A stretch of 64,000 bases of DNA, taken from positions 3,720,001 through 3,784,000 of the forward strand of contig JYIP02000006.1 of NCBI GenBank assembly GCA_001051155.2, written 5' to 3'. The stretch comes from Chrysoporthe austroafricana (lineage: Eukaryota; Ascomycota; Sordariomycetes; Diaporthales; Cryphonectriaceae). Below are positions 22,665 through 34,058 of this stretch, one piece after another. Position 1 is the first letter of the stretch. Every line of letters begins with the position of its first letter. The position numbers and the translations under genes are program-made. The notes below the pieces were generated by a model that worked only from the letters and a program-made list of their open reading frames with translations, did no database searches and was not told the DNA's origin.

Positions 22665-24704
22665 GGTGGTGGCTGTCGGAGAGGGTGGTCGTGGTGGTGG
22701 GAGGGCATAAACGTGAACGTGAGGGTCTTGCGGTGGACGGCGGGCGCCTCGTCGTGCTCCTGGAAGAAATGATTGGAGTCGTCTGGTTGTGATCAATCTT
22801 ACGACCAGCTCTATCGATTATGCACGCTGCTCTGCATGAGGTGGCGTGGAACACTGGTTGGCACGTTGGGTATCGGACCGGGACCGACGTCAGTGGTCGG
22901 GATCGTAGGGTTAGGGTTGTTGCGTGCCCCTTGTCCTCCAAATTCACCCGAGCCAACTTGTCGACAAGCCGTAAGCCCTCACACCACGTAACACCACAAT
23001 CTATACTTGATCTTCTACCATTGCCACCGTGCTTTGGCAGGAAACGAATGGCTCTTGGACTGACGCCCTCAAATCAAATAGGTTGTCTTGCTGTCCCGTT
23101 AACCCGGGCGTCTTCCTCTCGCGGCTTACCCACAATTTGTGACCTCAGTACGACGGTACATATCCATGAGGATAGGATTGACGAGAAGCAACAGCGCATA
23201 TATACTACAGATGAGGCTTTCGTGTCACCCCCCCTCCCTTATTTCCTTGTTGGATGTGCGTGTGGAAAGTCACTCACACTCCACTTTTGAGCCACGTTAT
23301 GCCACAATGCTCCTCCTTCCTACCCTTATTCATCCTGAGCAAATGGATTTAACCGTGTTTCGTGCCCATTGCTATCGCTAGCTATCCAGTCGAAAATTCT
23401 TGACCATTCCCCTCACCATTCCTTTCTCGTTATGAGTGCAATCAGCCAACAACAACTTCCCTGGTGTAACTTCACCGTCTATCTATACCTAGCCACACCC
23501 CTTTCTCATTCTTGTCAAAACCGATGCCAATCAGGTCCTCTGCAACGTCCGGAAAGCCCACGTAATATGCTAGGTGTAGTTTGGTGATGCCCTTAAAAAG
23601 CTAGGCGCCTCCTGCGATGTGCCAGTCGAGAAACTCATAGCCACGTCCAAAGCGGTCCAACTCGGCTAAGAATCGCCGCTCGTATTACATATGTTCCTGC
23701 TTTGGTGTGGAATCGTCACACTGCAGCCTCAGTGGCTGAAAGAAATGACTGAGAAGCCAAAGAGGGAGGGCAGCCTACCTTTATCAGAGTGTGCTAGCAT
23801 GCCTTCGCCGTCACCGACAGCATATCGTTGCCTCTCTTCTCGACTGATCTCGTCTTACAAGGACTCATATTTTATGACGATTTCAGACGATCGAAATTAG
23901 TGCGGGTTACCTGGTTGACAACCGCATATTGTATCGGAACCCTCTTTGCTCTGATATCGGCCTCATTACTATCAGATGCAGCCACCCACGAAGCCTCAAA
24001 ATACTAGTGGCCGTTCTCCAAGACCTCCCACAAGAGAAGGCCGGAAGACAAATAACGGACTGGTATCCTGGCAACAAAATCCATATCTCATGAATTCCAA
24101 TGAATTATGACTCTTCACACCCCCGTGGCGGACATGGACTTGATGTGAAGCCTATGCCCGACGCCGCAAGCCAGCTCGACTTTCTCCCCCAGACTGAAAG
24201 GCTCTCCCTTGTCCCGCAGAGAGACGGAGAGACTGTCCAGACTTGAGCACTGTAGGACGATGGAGAGACACACGAGGGCGTGGTTCAACTAATTACTTGA
24301 GTGCTAAGTACCTATGTACCCAGGCTCGTGCTCCTATTCCTAACCAATAAAAGAAACAAGACAAAAATAATCAAAGAGCCCTGTTCTTATCGAATTGCCA
24401 CCGCAAAGTGCGAGACCTATTGTGAAGTCTTGTAAGGATTGATAGCCCGATTTTTCCAGACATCATCAGATCGAAATATGGTATATTATATTAAGGATCT
24501 AATACCTCAATGATCTGCCTTTCATACAATCTAATGCCCGGCCATCCGACATGTCCGCCAATCCAGGTCAAAACACATTCGTCACCACAAGTCCTTATTT
24601 TGTAAGACATGCAAAAGACAACTCGAGAACCCAGTCCATTGAATAGGTAGCCAGTCGCTATCTAGGTATAGGTCTCGAACCCATGCCACATCCAAAATCC
24701 ATCC
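22665..24704. other. gene-poor spacer
   Basis: About 2 kb with mgm1 promoter on the left (telobox-like repeat at 22906-22918). From 22800 to 24700 I see only short chance frames, no transposon terminal repeats and no domain. The right end should carry the 3' UTR of the small secreted protein gene. Confidence 0.4.
22906..22918 (+). promoter_or_regulatory. telobox-like motif (two TTAGGG units)
   Basis: The sequence TAGGGTTAGGGTT contains two telomere repeat units about 240 bp before the mgm1 ATG. In fungi and plants such short internal units can be bound by Myb-type telobox factors. A role here is inference. Confidence 0.3.
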
Positions 24705-25070
24705 TTAGTAGCTCAAAGCAGTGCTGGAGCAGTAGATGCTACCAATCACGACTTCGTTTGTTGAGAGAAGGGCGGCGGGAGAGGCAGCATAGAAAGGCAG
24801 ACCGCCAATTACGCTGGCTTCGGCATCCTTGTACGGGGTGCAGACGACAGTGTCGATGGAGAGCTCGGCATTTGAGAGACCCGTGAGGTACAGTGTTGAG
24901 ACTTGGTTGAGCGCCGTAGGGTCGGTGAAGACCTCTCCGAGGTTGAGGGTCAAAGTGATGTTCGCATCTGTGGCATAGCTGAATGCGTTGATGAAGACGT
25001 TGGGTGTCGCAGCGGACGTGAGACCGCTCAGGGCGGCGGCAAGAAGCGAGAGGGTGGCGGTGGTCTGCAT
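24705..25070 (-). CDS. small secreted protein
   Basis: Single exon of 121 residues from an ATG at 25070. The N-terminus is a clear signal peptide (MQTTATLSLLAAALSGLTSA), with likely cleavage after TSA. The mature part of about 100 residues is rich in Thr, Ala, Leu and Ser, has two cysteines (VVCTPYK and SIYCSS) that could form one disulfide, and contains no recognised domain. A TATATA box lies at 25202-25208, about 135 bp upstream. Similar small Thr/Ala-rich secreted proteins are common in plant-associated and insect-associated fungi, and some act as effectors or cell-surface proteins. Nothing in the sequence proves that role. Confidence 0.7.
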   Translation of the reverse strand: MQTTATLSLLAAALSGLTSAATPNVFINAFSYATDANITLTLNLGEVFTDPTALNQVSTLYLTGLSNAELSIDTVVCTPYKDAEASVIGGLPFYAASPAALLSTNEVVIGSIYCSSTALSY

Positions 25071-25201
25071 ATTGGAACTTGAACGATTGGGGTCTTCGAA
25101 ACTGAGAGAACTGATGAATGGCTATTTGATCTGATGTCCTTATTGCTCGAGGCGTTGATGATGAGATGGAATTGTTGGTGTTAAATGCATCTCGCTTCAA
25201 C

Positions 25202-25208
25202 TATATAT
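25202..25208 (-). promoter_or_regulatory. TATA-like box of the small secreted protein gene
   Basis: An alternating TATATAG stretch on the minus strand lies about 130 to 140 bp before the ATG at 25070, a normal position for a fungal TATA element. Confidence 0.4.
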
Positions 25209-25214
25209 CTACCT

Positions 25215-26995
25215 AGGCATGTAAATCCGACCTCCCTCACCAGTCCTTGGCTGTCCTTCATGTTGAGCTAGCTGACCGTCATCTAGAGTGTAATACCCTA
25301 CAGCGGCATAGCCTTAGAGAGCTGAACAAGGCAACGTTGCAAATCGGATAGTGCGGATGGATACGTCAGACAAAACAACCAGGATACGAAGAGGATTTGA
25401 GACTGTCATCATTTCCAGCATCATTGTGCGAGTACGAAGAGACAACTGGCTTGTGGTCTTCCTTCCGGCGTAGTGTGCAGAAGGGCTCCACAAGGCCGCC
25501 GCCAGGTAGTGATTACTGGGGCAAACCTCTGGCCGTGAGACCGTGTAAAGCCCCTTGTCACGCGCCACATCGTCTCGATGAGCCACCGACAAGCTGGCGC
25601 AGAATCTAGAGTAAGCACTTACTATGGCCTGGCCAGGCCCACATCCCTAGGTACGGCTACGTCCGCGGTTGGGGAATGCGGATTGAAGGGCGTTCAATAT
25701 GCTCAATAGTATTGGTCACTAAGACTAGCCGGCTTCATTGGAGAGTGAGCAAGCTCTGAGTACACGAAGTCGGAGTGGCGATACAACCGCGACTTAGACG
25801 ATTTGCCGGGATGACCGGCGCGCGGACCTTTGGGTTAGGGGTAAGAAGAGAACGTTGGATTTCCCTTCAATGCCTCCCTTTTGCACTAGTCACACAGCCT
25901 CTGCAGATCTGCACGTACTCAACATGGAGGCTTCAACACAAAGCTCAAATTTAGCTTATAGATGACATGCTACCATAGCGAGACGCTGATGGAAGAGCTC
26001 CCAGTTCGGCGAATCTAAAAGGAGAAAATAAGGCACGTAATTGACCATAGAAATGGAGGATTCCAGTCTAGAACTTGCTGTTTCGACTCGTTAGTAGCCA
26101 AGCCCGCAAGCTTCCTTAACTTAAAGCCTTGGAAAGCTCAGCCTTCAGCCTGGCAATACTTGATCATCTCTTACAAGAGGAGGCTTGATCGTGCTCCACT
26201 TTCTCCGATTTCCTTTCTCGATCGTCGATAGTCCTTTTCATGACTCAGCTCAGCGCCTTCGAACAACTATTTCGCTTGGCAGGGGGCCTTTGCTCTGAGA
26301 TCGCTGTGCCCTCGCGGAAGAAGCCAGAGAGTTCAGGCAGTATGTCATAGTGCAAGGTAGCGCACAAAGGGAGACTCATCTTGTAGTAAAAAGTGTAGCT
26401 CGGGCATATATTAGATGCCATACATCCAACGCCAACTAGAGTTCCTTCCTCCCTTTGGTCCGGTAAGCGTAAACATTTTCGTTTAGATCCGTTCCTGCGG
26501 CTCTAAACAATGAAAAATAGGCCGCAGCAAAGGACGATGCCAGATGAGCATAACGACAAGAGTCTCTGCCGCACGGGTTGTCCAGGCTCCATTCGAAGGC
26601 CGGCAGACCAGGCGCTAGGCGTAGTCAGCGGCAGTGCAGTACTAAGTTATCGCGGGTGAGTAAGAATCAATAGTGTGGACCCACGCAGCAGCAAGCTCGG
26701 CAGTCTCACGGTTTCAAGATCCAACAGTGCTGAATGCAAGCTCCACAATACCTACACGACCTGTGTGCTCAAGGACCCTACCACAATCTGATTATAGGAG
26801 ACTAATGCTATAATCTACTATGCCTGATCCAAGATACACATTCATACAACAATGGAGCCTAATGAATTTAGGTAGAAGCTTGAGCAGAGTGCTTAAGGTA
26901 AAAAAAAAAAGGGAAAGAGTTTGGAAATAGGGGCTGGATGCTTTGAGGGATTGGAATATAAGATACTAATTTCAAGCCTAAAACAAATAACGGTA
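25215..26995. other. gene-poor AT-rich spacer
   Basis: About 1.8 kb without a supported gene. Frames are short and stop-rich on both strands. No inverted terminal repeats, long direct repeats or polymerase motifs of a mobile element were seen. Decayed repeat DNA is possible but not shown. Confidence 0.4.
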
Positions 26996-27068
26996 GGACT
27001 ATTAGCTAAGCGGTTATAGCGTGGGATTGCAGATCCCAAGGTCCTTGGTTCGAGTCCGAGATGGTCCT
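26996..27068 (+). tRNA. tRNA-Cys (anticodon GCA)
   Basis: A complete cloverleaf can be folded by hand. The acceptor stem is GGACTAT/ATGGTCC (one G-U pair), the D stem GCTA/TAGC, the anticodon stem TGGGA/TCCCA with loop TTGCAGA (anticodon GCA at 27029-27031), and the T stem CTTGG/CCGAG with loop TTCGAGT. There is no intron. The internal B box GGTTCGAGTCC is intact. Confidence 0.92.
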
Positions 27069-27070
27069 CT

Positions 27071-27075
27071 TTTTG
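27071..27075 (+). terminator. RNA polymerase III terminator
   Basis: A run of T residues begins three bases after the tRNA-Cys discriminator base, the usual Pol III stop. Confidence 0.75.
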
Positions 27076-27885
27076 GCATTTTCCACCTCTGAAGTACTTC
27101 ATCAATCCAAGTATAAAAATCTCAAGGGCTCATTTTTGATAATAGTAACCTCACAGATTTGTTATGCAGTATCCTCAACCTTCAAAGAGCCCGCCTTCCA
27201 CTTAGGTATGAATTACCTCTCGCAGCACTAATAACTCCGCCTATCAGTTTGAGCTTGGATTAAAAACTAATAATATAGTTTGGAGATCCAGAAATTTGCG
27301 GGGCTCCAAGGCTTAAGTGAGTTTACCAATTCAGTGTCTCTCTATCTTGAAAGATGTCGTGGTGCCCTCAAGATTGTGGCTTTCACCGCGTTTGTTTGCG
27401 ATTATCAGCATCTTCATCCACTTTACAATAGTTGTCCTAATTTCAAAGGTTCAACAGAGACTCAGGCTTTCGACGGCATTGATCAGTCTGGATCTGGGGC
27501 GCTGTGGAGGAGGCCAGCGATCTAAGCAGGTTTTAGTATGCCAGTGTGCCTGGGCAAAGACGAAGGTGACAGTCCTTTTTCAACTCACTGGAGCATCTAC
27601 GGCACTTGGTATTCATTCCCCAATACTCAACGAAGATTGATGCAGAATTGTACTACTTTGCCAGGCCACACTGACGGAATGATCATGATCCGTAAAAATG
27701 AGCATCGGGGCAGTCGATACCGCCTCCCACACTCTCTCCTGCTCGGTGGAGCGGAACAAAGTTCGCCAACATACATATATTCGGTCTTTCCGCTGTTTCA
27801 TCGATCACAAATGAAATTTGATGGACACCGTGATGCAGCCATTCCTATGGGGCGATCCCAAGATATGCATCATAAACCCCATTGT
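27076..27885. other. intergenic, nothing recognised
   Basis: No supported gene. Overlapping short frames on the plus strand (27280-27891) have no domain and end within chance stops. The right edge should hold the 3' UTR of the lectin gene. Confidence 0.4.
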
Positions 27886-29200
27886 CTATAGCTCCGAAGG
27901 TCCGAGCACTATCTGAGCTTTCCCAATCTCGGCATCTCCATCAGAGGGGATGGAGATCTTGCCTAGAGGCCATGTCTGATTGAAGCCTGGCTGCCAATCA
28001 TATCCCGTCCAGATTTGCATCCTCAGTTCGTCATCATCATTGATGCCGAAGACGTACAGGAAATCTAAGATTCTGTCAGCCATGGAAAAGTAGGAAACGT
28101 AGCTAGACTAGACTTACTAGTCTCGTGCTTAGCGAGCAGACCCGGCTCGGATTCGAAAGGACCGGCCAACTCATACCAGTCCTTCCCATCTGGATTCCAC
28201 TTCGTGCCATCATAGCTCTTGAGGTGAAACTTGTCATCTTTGAGACTCTTCCCGACAATATCAATTCTTGAGGCGTTCCAGTGCACAACCTTGGGCGTAT
28301 CGGTGAACTCGCCGCCAAGCTGCTCCCAACCTGACCATTGTGTCCCGTCCCAGTACAAGTGGTTTAGCTCGCCTTCGGAGTCAATGGCCCAGAAGTCGAG
28401 ACGTTCTGGTCCCCATGATGTGGCCACGGGGTTGCCAATGAAGGGACCACCGCCGAGACTTTCCCACTTCGACCAGCCATCATGGTAGTACATGTGTTGC
28501 AAAGAGCCGTCCTCAACGGAGAGTCCAACGATGTCCAGCCTACCGGGTCCCCAAGACACCACAGCGGGGTTACTAAAGAATGAGCCGCCGAAATCTTCCC
28601 ATCCCTCACCTGGGAACCACGCATCGCCTGTCCAGGCCTTGTGTACGTAAGATCCTTTGTGGGTCCTCCCAACAATGTCGAGTCTGTCCTCTGCCCATGA
28701 TACGGAGCTGACGGCACTTATGCCTTGGCCTCCAAGGTCCTGTGATCCCCAGCTGCCACCACCGAAGTCTGTGTGTGATCCGAGATTAGCGGACCTATTC
28801 TACATTCGAAAACATAAAATCAAACAACTTATGCTTGCATAAATGTGATACACCGCCGGATTTGCCATCCACGTAGACTAGGTCAAGTCGTCCCACACCC
28901 CAGCTCGTAGCAGTTGGGCAGCTGTCCGAGTTAGCTGATGATGGGAGGTATTCGAAAGCCCCGAACGGCTGCCAGTCCCAGCCGGTATAGAACTTGTGCC
29001 AGATACTGGAGTCTGCCGAAATGCCAAACAAGTCAACACGAGGGTCGCTCCATGAGGTGGCCGAGATGCAGTCATGTCCAGCCGTAGCTGCACTAGCCTT
29101 TAGACTGTCAGCGAGGCCGACATGAAACACATTCTTTGGGTAGAAGGGGGTTTTATACCGTAATAGCCAGAAACAGAGAAATGTAGCACTTGAGATGCAT
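27886..29200 (-). CDS. secreted PLL-like beta-propeller lectin
   Basis: Four exons, 29200-29159, 29097-28839, 28768-28118 and 28064-27886, give 376 residues. Exon 1 supplies a signal peptide (MHLKCYISLFLAITASA) that only appears after splicing. The mature protein is built of repeats of about 50 residues with the pattern W-x-x-x-R-(L/V/I)-D-(L/I/F)-x-G/A ... H-x-Y/F ... W-x-x-W/F-x-x-(L/F)-G-G: examples are SWSDPRVDLFGIS, SWGVGRLDLVYVD, SWAEDRLDIVG, SWGPGRLDIVG, SWGPERLDFWAID and HWNASRIDIVG. This is the PLL-like propeller type known from bacterial and fungal sugar-binding lectins. Function: binding glycans outside the cell, perhaps in defence or host contact. The intron at 28769-28838 seems to use a GC donor (GCAAGC). 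A normal GT donor 19 bp earlier is possible but would remove the repeat's HLY strand. Confidence 0.8.
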
Positions 29201-31833
29201 TTCGGTTTAGTCGACTTTCTGTCTTGACGAATGAATACAAGGAAGCCTGAGCAAGGGAGACAAGAGGGAAACTTGGGAGGTCTTTATATCTTCCGGGTTA
29301 CCTAGGTAGCCGCCATGTTTCGTTGGCGAGAAATGAGCCGAGACATTGAACCTCGGGGCGTTAGCCACCTGTCAGCCACTTCGTTTTTCACGCACTCAGA
29401 ATTCCACGAGCGCTAAAGGAGGCTAGGAGGTATCTTGGGTTGCTCCGATATACAGAGACACAGCTGGCGCCACGTCAAGAATATGCCAATGAAAAGTACT
29501 TGCACAGAGCTTGTACTCGAGGATCATCGCGAACTTTACCCTCCTCAGCAATACCCCGCGTTCACCCGCTCTGTTGAACCGCCTGACTGAGACATATGGC
29601 GTAGGATTAGCATTTTATTGAAAGAGCAAGTTCCCTGATCGAGTATATGTGATAAAGATCACAGAGGTTGCCAGCTTTCAGCCCCTCGTCTTGGGCATAA
29701 CGGCTGTTGTACTCTATGTTCTTACTTCACAGCTCGGAGTTCGTGTGACGACGTGGCGGAGACAGTTCTGTCCGACCTCTAACGCAATCACCCACGGATA
29801 TGATGTAGAAGGTGATCACATTGGCTGTGAAAATTTTGTGGTCTTCAATTTGATGAGACTCGCATTGTCTAACTCACATAGGCGCATTAGTAGTGAGTCA
29901 GCTCTGCCAATCGAATACTCAAGCTTCCCCCGGTCTCTTGGTTCGAATTCTATGTGTTGCAGCGTGCTGTGTCTCAAAACTAAGGAAGTACACGTCTCGG
30001 AGGCTCGTGAGAGTCAAGATGGTGAGCTGCATCTTTACTTCGTAGCCCACCTCGGGCGGCTTCGCAGGTTGGCTATTGTAAGTGGTCCACTAAACTCAAA
30101 GGATGCAATGTCGTCTCTGAGTCGGTAAGATCGCGGAATTTGACAGTCTCACATCTACATATAATAGTCCCTCCACGTCTGAATGATGGAACGACCCTCT
30201 GGAGATGAAGGAAACAGCATATGAGCAACTGGCCTCGGGTTAGGAAAAATTACACGAAATTTTGATTTGATTACTTGCTTTAAATATACGAAAGTATTCT
30301 CACGTCATAAGTGAGATTAATTATGTAGCCAGGATCATTCCCTGATGGTGAGGATGAAAAAGTTGTCGTGTGAGGAGGATGTGCCAGTGCCAATAGCAAA
30401 TGCGAGGCTAGCGGCCAGGACCAACGCCTCCATTTCCAGCGATCAATGGAAATGCTTCACGAAGTCAAGACGGTGGTTTCATTCAAGTTCTCGCTGTAGC
30501 CAAAGCCGAACTCATCAAGCACTACATCTCAGTTGCTCTCATTATGAGGCTAAGCCCCGGCTACTGGCTTGCTTTGGCAGCAGGCTCGTCTTCGAGGCCG
30601 CCAACTTACAAGACCAAAGGTGATGTGCATAAAAAGCTACGTAATAATACCTCCATGGAATTAAAACGATCAAATCTTTGGTGCATCGTACTGATGCTCT
30701 GTGGTGTGTGAATAGGTCACGTGGAAAACACAGGGCGCATTGAGTTGACGCTATAAGCGCGAAAAAGGCCAGGTCTTTCGCCAGAGGTTGTTTGGCAGAG
30801 CGGTCGGTTAATCTGTCAGAATAACTGTTCAGCGCTTGCCTGATCAGCCTACCAAACAACCTCAAAGGCTTCAGTTCGATTCCCAGGGCAGCGGAATCTT
30901 TGGTTACGTTTCTGGGGGCTGGCTACGTTTCTGGGGGATTTTACGCACTGGGCCGATTCCCAGTGCTGATTACTAACTCACAGTGCTTGCTAATTGCTAA
31001 CTTGACTACAGGATTCAAAGGAATGTGGGTGGGTGGGCATCTTTTTCCCCCTTCCAAATCATGATTATTATTTTTCTCCTTCTTCATCTTCATACCTCAA
31101 GGGCCTTCCTATCTACGAAAATCCCCTGAAGTCTGCGTTTTCTTTTCCATGTTATACTCACCTCTTTCTTCGTACTCTCTGCCTCACCCACTAATAGAAC
31201 TGGATACTTCTGAACTCGATACGTAGAAGATTCATGATAGGCCGCAGCATGTATCATCGTTGAAGGGCCTGCAGTAATCTGGTCTGTATTGACCATTACC
31301 CTCAGCGTGAGCGCGGCGGAGTCAAGAATTTATTTGTTTTCTTCTTAATCTGCACTTCCATTAAATCCCTGGGGATTCTAGAACTCTACCGAGTGCCTAT
31401 CTTTCGTCGATGGCTCGCAATGACTGCCTCCTCATGTTACTGAACTATCGATATACGTATAGTAGCATTCCAATCAACGCGCGTAGCCTCGAACACAACG
31501 TTCATGATTTCTATCCGTCTCTAACGATCCTTTCACACAACTATGTTTCAATCCGACCACGACTCTCTGCATCATTGCTGCCCATGCCCTTATTTGTGCT
31601 TCATCAGACTCTGATTTAGCTGCCTTGCCTGATGCTGACAAAGGTGCTGATTCCGGAGATATGATTCTCGAGATAATTATCCATCATGAAGTCTTACGGC
31701 TTGTGATGTTAATAACAGCCAAAAGTCAACAGGAGCTGGCGAAATGTAGTGAGAAAAAGTTGCCTAAGAAGGGCAACAGGAATCATCATTCAGCGGCGTC
31801 AGCATTCAAGGTATTTGGATGGCGATGGTCGGA
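29201..31833. other. gene-poor spacer
   Basis: About 2.6 kb. A TACCTAGGTA palindrome is at 29299-29308. A tRNA-like element with A-box and inverted repeat lies at 30784-30890, and a short direct duplication of CTACGTTTCTGGGGG type at 30903-30937. The plus-strand frame 29649-30128 has one hydrophobic stretch but starts at GTG and has no domain, so it is not called. Confidence 0.4.
30784..30863. repeat. 12-bp perfect inverted repeat with tRNA-like A box
   Basis: GAGGTTGTTTGG at 30784-30795 is the exact reverse complement of 30852-30863. The left arm overlaps TGGCAGAGCGG, a match to the tRNA A box, and AGTTCGATTCC downstream (about 30874) resembles a B box. The intervening sequence does not fold as a cloverleaf, so this may be a decayed tRNA or tRNA-derived element. 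Confidence 0.3.
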
Positions 31834-33473
31834 TCAAATCCTCTTGTTCTTCAGACGCTCCAGGATGTCGGCCTCTTCGCTTTTGGATGGAGGACCGTGG
31901 TATCGGATTCGTTTTCTTCTGTGGCTGTTGTAGTCGAAGTGATCATCGAGACGCTCGTCGTTGAAGTTAGCCTTGCGTTTAACAGACATCCGCGGCATAG
32001 ACCCGGCACCCTCAGCAAGGTACCGCTGCGCAGTGGAGGCAGCGGCACCTTGCTTTCTGGTTTCGTGTCTCGTAGTATTCTTCACCGTCCTGCGGTGGGA
32101 CCGGCCTGGGCTGTCGGGAGCGATGATATCCTGATTCTCGAACTCCTCCAGCATAGCAGGGTCCTTCTCATCCAGCCATTGGGTTATCCGTCTGACGCGC
32201 TCGAAGAAATCGGAGCCCTTGATGACTCTTGAGGGGTAATTGCGGAGTGAACAGACTAGCAGCAGCACAACATGCCGTGTAAGGCGTATACCAAGGTCCC
32301 GGCCCAGACTCGTCTTCGCAACCGCGGTCCAGAAGGAATAACGACGGGCAGCGAGAGGAATTTGGCGCTTCTCTGGGACATCCATACCCTCGATCAGCTT
32401 GTCTCGAACTATAATAAAGGGTTAGCTTGTGTACCAAATACGCCGGGATGCGGGCCAAGCAGAGAGGACGAACCCTCGTTACTGTACACCTCGTCCAGAA
32501 AGATAGACAGGACCTTCGCGCACTTTGACTTGCCCAGCTTGGCTATGGCTGTTACACGGACACCTAAGGGTGCCCTAAGAAGGAAGGATATTAAGGCATT
32601 GCGAGTTACGCGCCGTTGGGCTTCACCGGTTAGGCCCAACTGCATAAAGAAGGGGGCTGTGCAATAGATGCCTGAGGCAGACGTCGAGGTCCAAGGTCTA
32701 TAAGTACGGCGGGAACGAGCCCGTCGGACCAAGGATGGACCTGGTTCTTCAGCACTCCTTAGAACACCTTAACAGTTATCGTTGAATTGAGACCCCTCCA
32801 AGCCCAGAACTCTGCCCTTGTAACAATGGCAGTATTTTCTCGCTTGCCGATGGCGTGGAGAAATGCTTCGGCATCCTTGTCATCGTCGAAACACTGAGCT
32901 GGCAGGTTGAGATTCAAGCTAGGGATGATCCACTTGGCTTTGTGCTGAGGATTCGCAATGGTGTATCTGGTGAACACAATGAGTCCACTTTCGATCTCTT
33001 CCTCCTCGTTCGTCGGCAGCGGATCGTCAAACCACTTCCACTCTAGGCCGTGGATGTCGTGCTCGTAATAGTTCATGTCGACCGGCAGCTCCTGGACCGT
33101 GGCCCAGTATCCTCTGCGCCCCTTTTCGAGATACGTATGCTGCTCATCTATCAGTAAGTTCATTGTCTCAGATAGTGAGTGTTAAGTGAGAAGACAGGGT
33201 TGTCGAGGAAAATGTGAGTGCTCCAGGGCTCGATTACAGGAAGTTAGGTTCCTAGCATGATGCAAGTACTATATTGGACGGTTAAATATGTTGCAAGGAA
33301 GATCGACATACCGCATATCTCTTGAGCATTACACGCCTGGTCTTGATGGGGCCCTCCGCCGTCATCATCGACGCGTCCATGGTAGTTGGTGGGGGCAGCG
33401 GCGGCTGCGGTCCAGATCTGCTCAGCATTGTTCCGTCAGTTCTGGAGACCTTATAGGCCTTTGAAGCTCCCAT
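31834..33473 (-). CDS. unrecognised multi-exon protein, basic C-terminus
   Basis: Four exons can be joined in phase: 33473-33308, 33147-32768, 32639-32474 and 32408-31834, about 428 residues. The N-terminus is Pro/Ser-rich and then reads MLKRYAVYEQHTYLEKGRRG across the first junction. Exon 2 is acidic and aromatic (GLEWKWFDDPLPTNEEEE), exon 3 has LGLTGEAQRRVTRNALISFL and LRAPLGVRVTAIAKLGKSKC, and exon 4 has KTSLGRDLGIRLTRHVVLLL and a long Arg/Lys-rich end (KRKANFNDERL, NSHRRKRIRYHG) that looks like a nuclear localisation signal. I recognise no domain. The second intron (128 nt) is the weakest join, so two adjacent genes are possible. Isolated by gene-poor DNA on both sides; it may be lineage-specific. 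Confidence 0.55.
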
Positions 33474-34058
33474 GGCAGATTTACAGATGGTCTGGAGGGG
33501 AACTAGGGATGAGGGAAGTGAAATTAGCTGTGAATGTGCAGTGAATGTCAAACGGACTCTAGATCAAACCGCCTGTCGCGTACACGCCGACACGCAGGCA
33601 AGTTTATTCGAGGGCGGAAAACAATTGATAGCTGTATAGGCAATAACTAGAGAGCAGCTGGAGGGGATGACTGGGTAGTGGCTCAAGTCACAGAACTTAT
33701 GTTCGCGAGACGTGACTTTGATGAGATGGTGGGTAGGGAAACGCCATAAGGGAGAAATTCTCAAGTGAGGAAATACATCGAGGAGTTTTCAAGCAATACC
33801 ATTACATACCTGATGCTGGAGACTGGTGTTCTGCTCTCGAAGGTTTGGGAGTCGGGGCCGAGTTCCAAGGGGAAACAATCCAAACTTGGGTGAGAAAGCA
33901 GGTGGTTGAAAATTCAAGGAAAACTTTCGACATCAACCTCGACCATTGCGGTTTCTAGACTTTTCGTCCACGAAAAGCTGTGGCGCCGCAACTGACAACA
34001 GCCGTGACCAGCCGTAGCTGACCGGGAACCACGTGTGAATGCCTTCACTCGCGACATA
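33474..34058. other. 5' region of the orphan gene, nothing else recognised
   Basis: Promoter side of the minus-strand gene starting at 33473. No domain-bearing frame is visible. Confidence 0.4.

Noticed and set aside
22800..27000. Mobile element in the gene-poor spacers
   Set aside because: No terminal repeats, target duplications or transposase/reverse transcriptase motifs were found by eye.
26893..27105. 70-codon minus-strand frame over the tRNA
   Set aside because: It is the usual spurious frame produced by a tRNA gene read in reverse.
29649..30128. Plus-strand frame with one hydrophobic stretch
   Set aside because: Starts at GTG, has no domain or splice support, and the rest of the translation is irregular.
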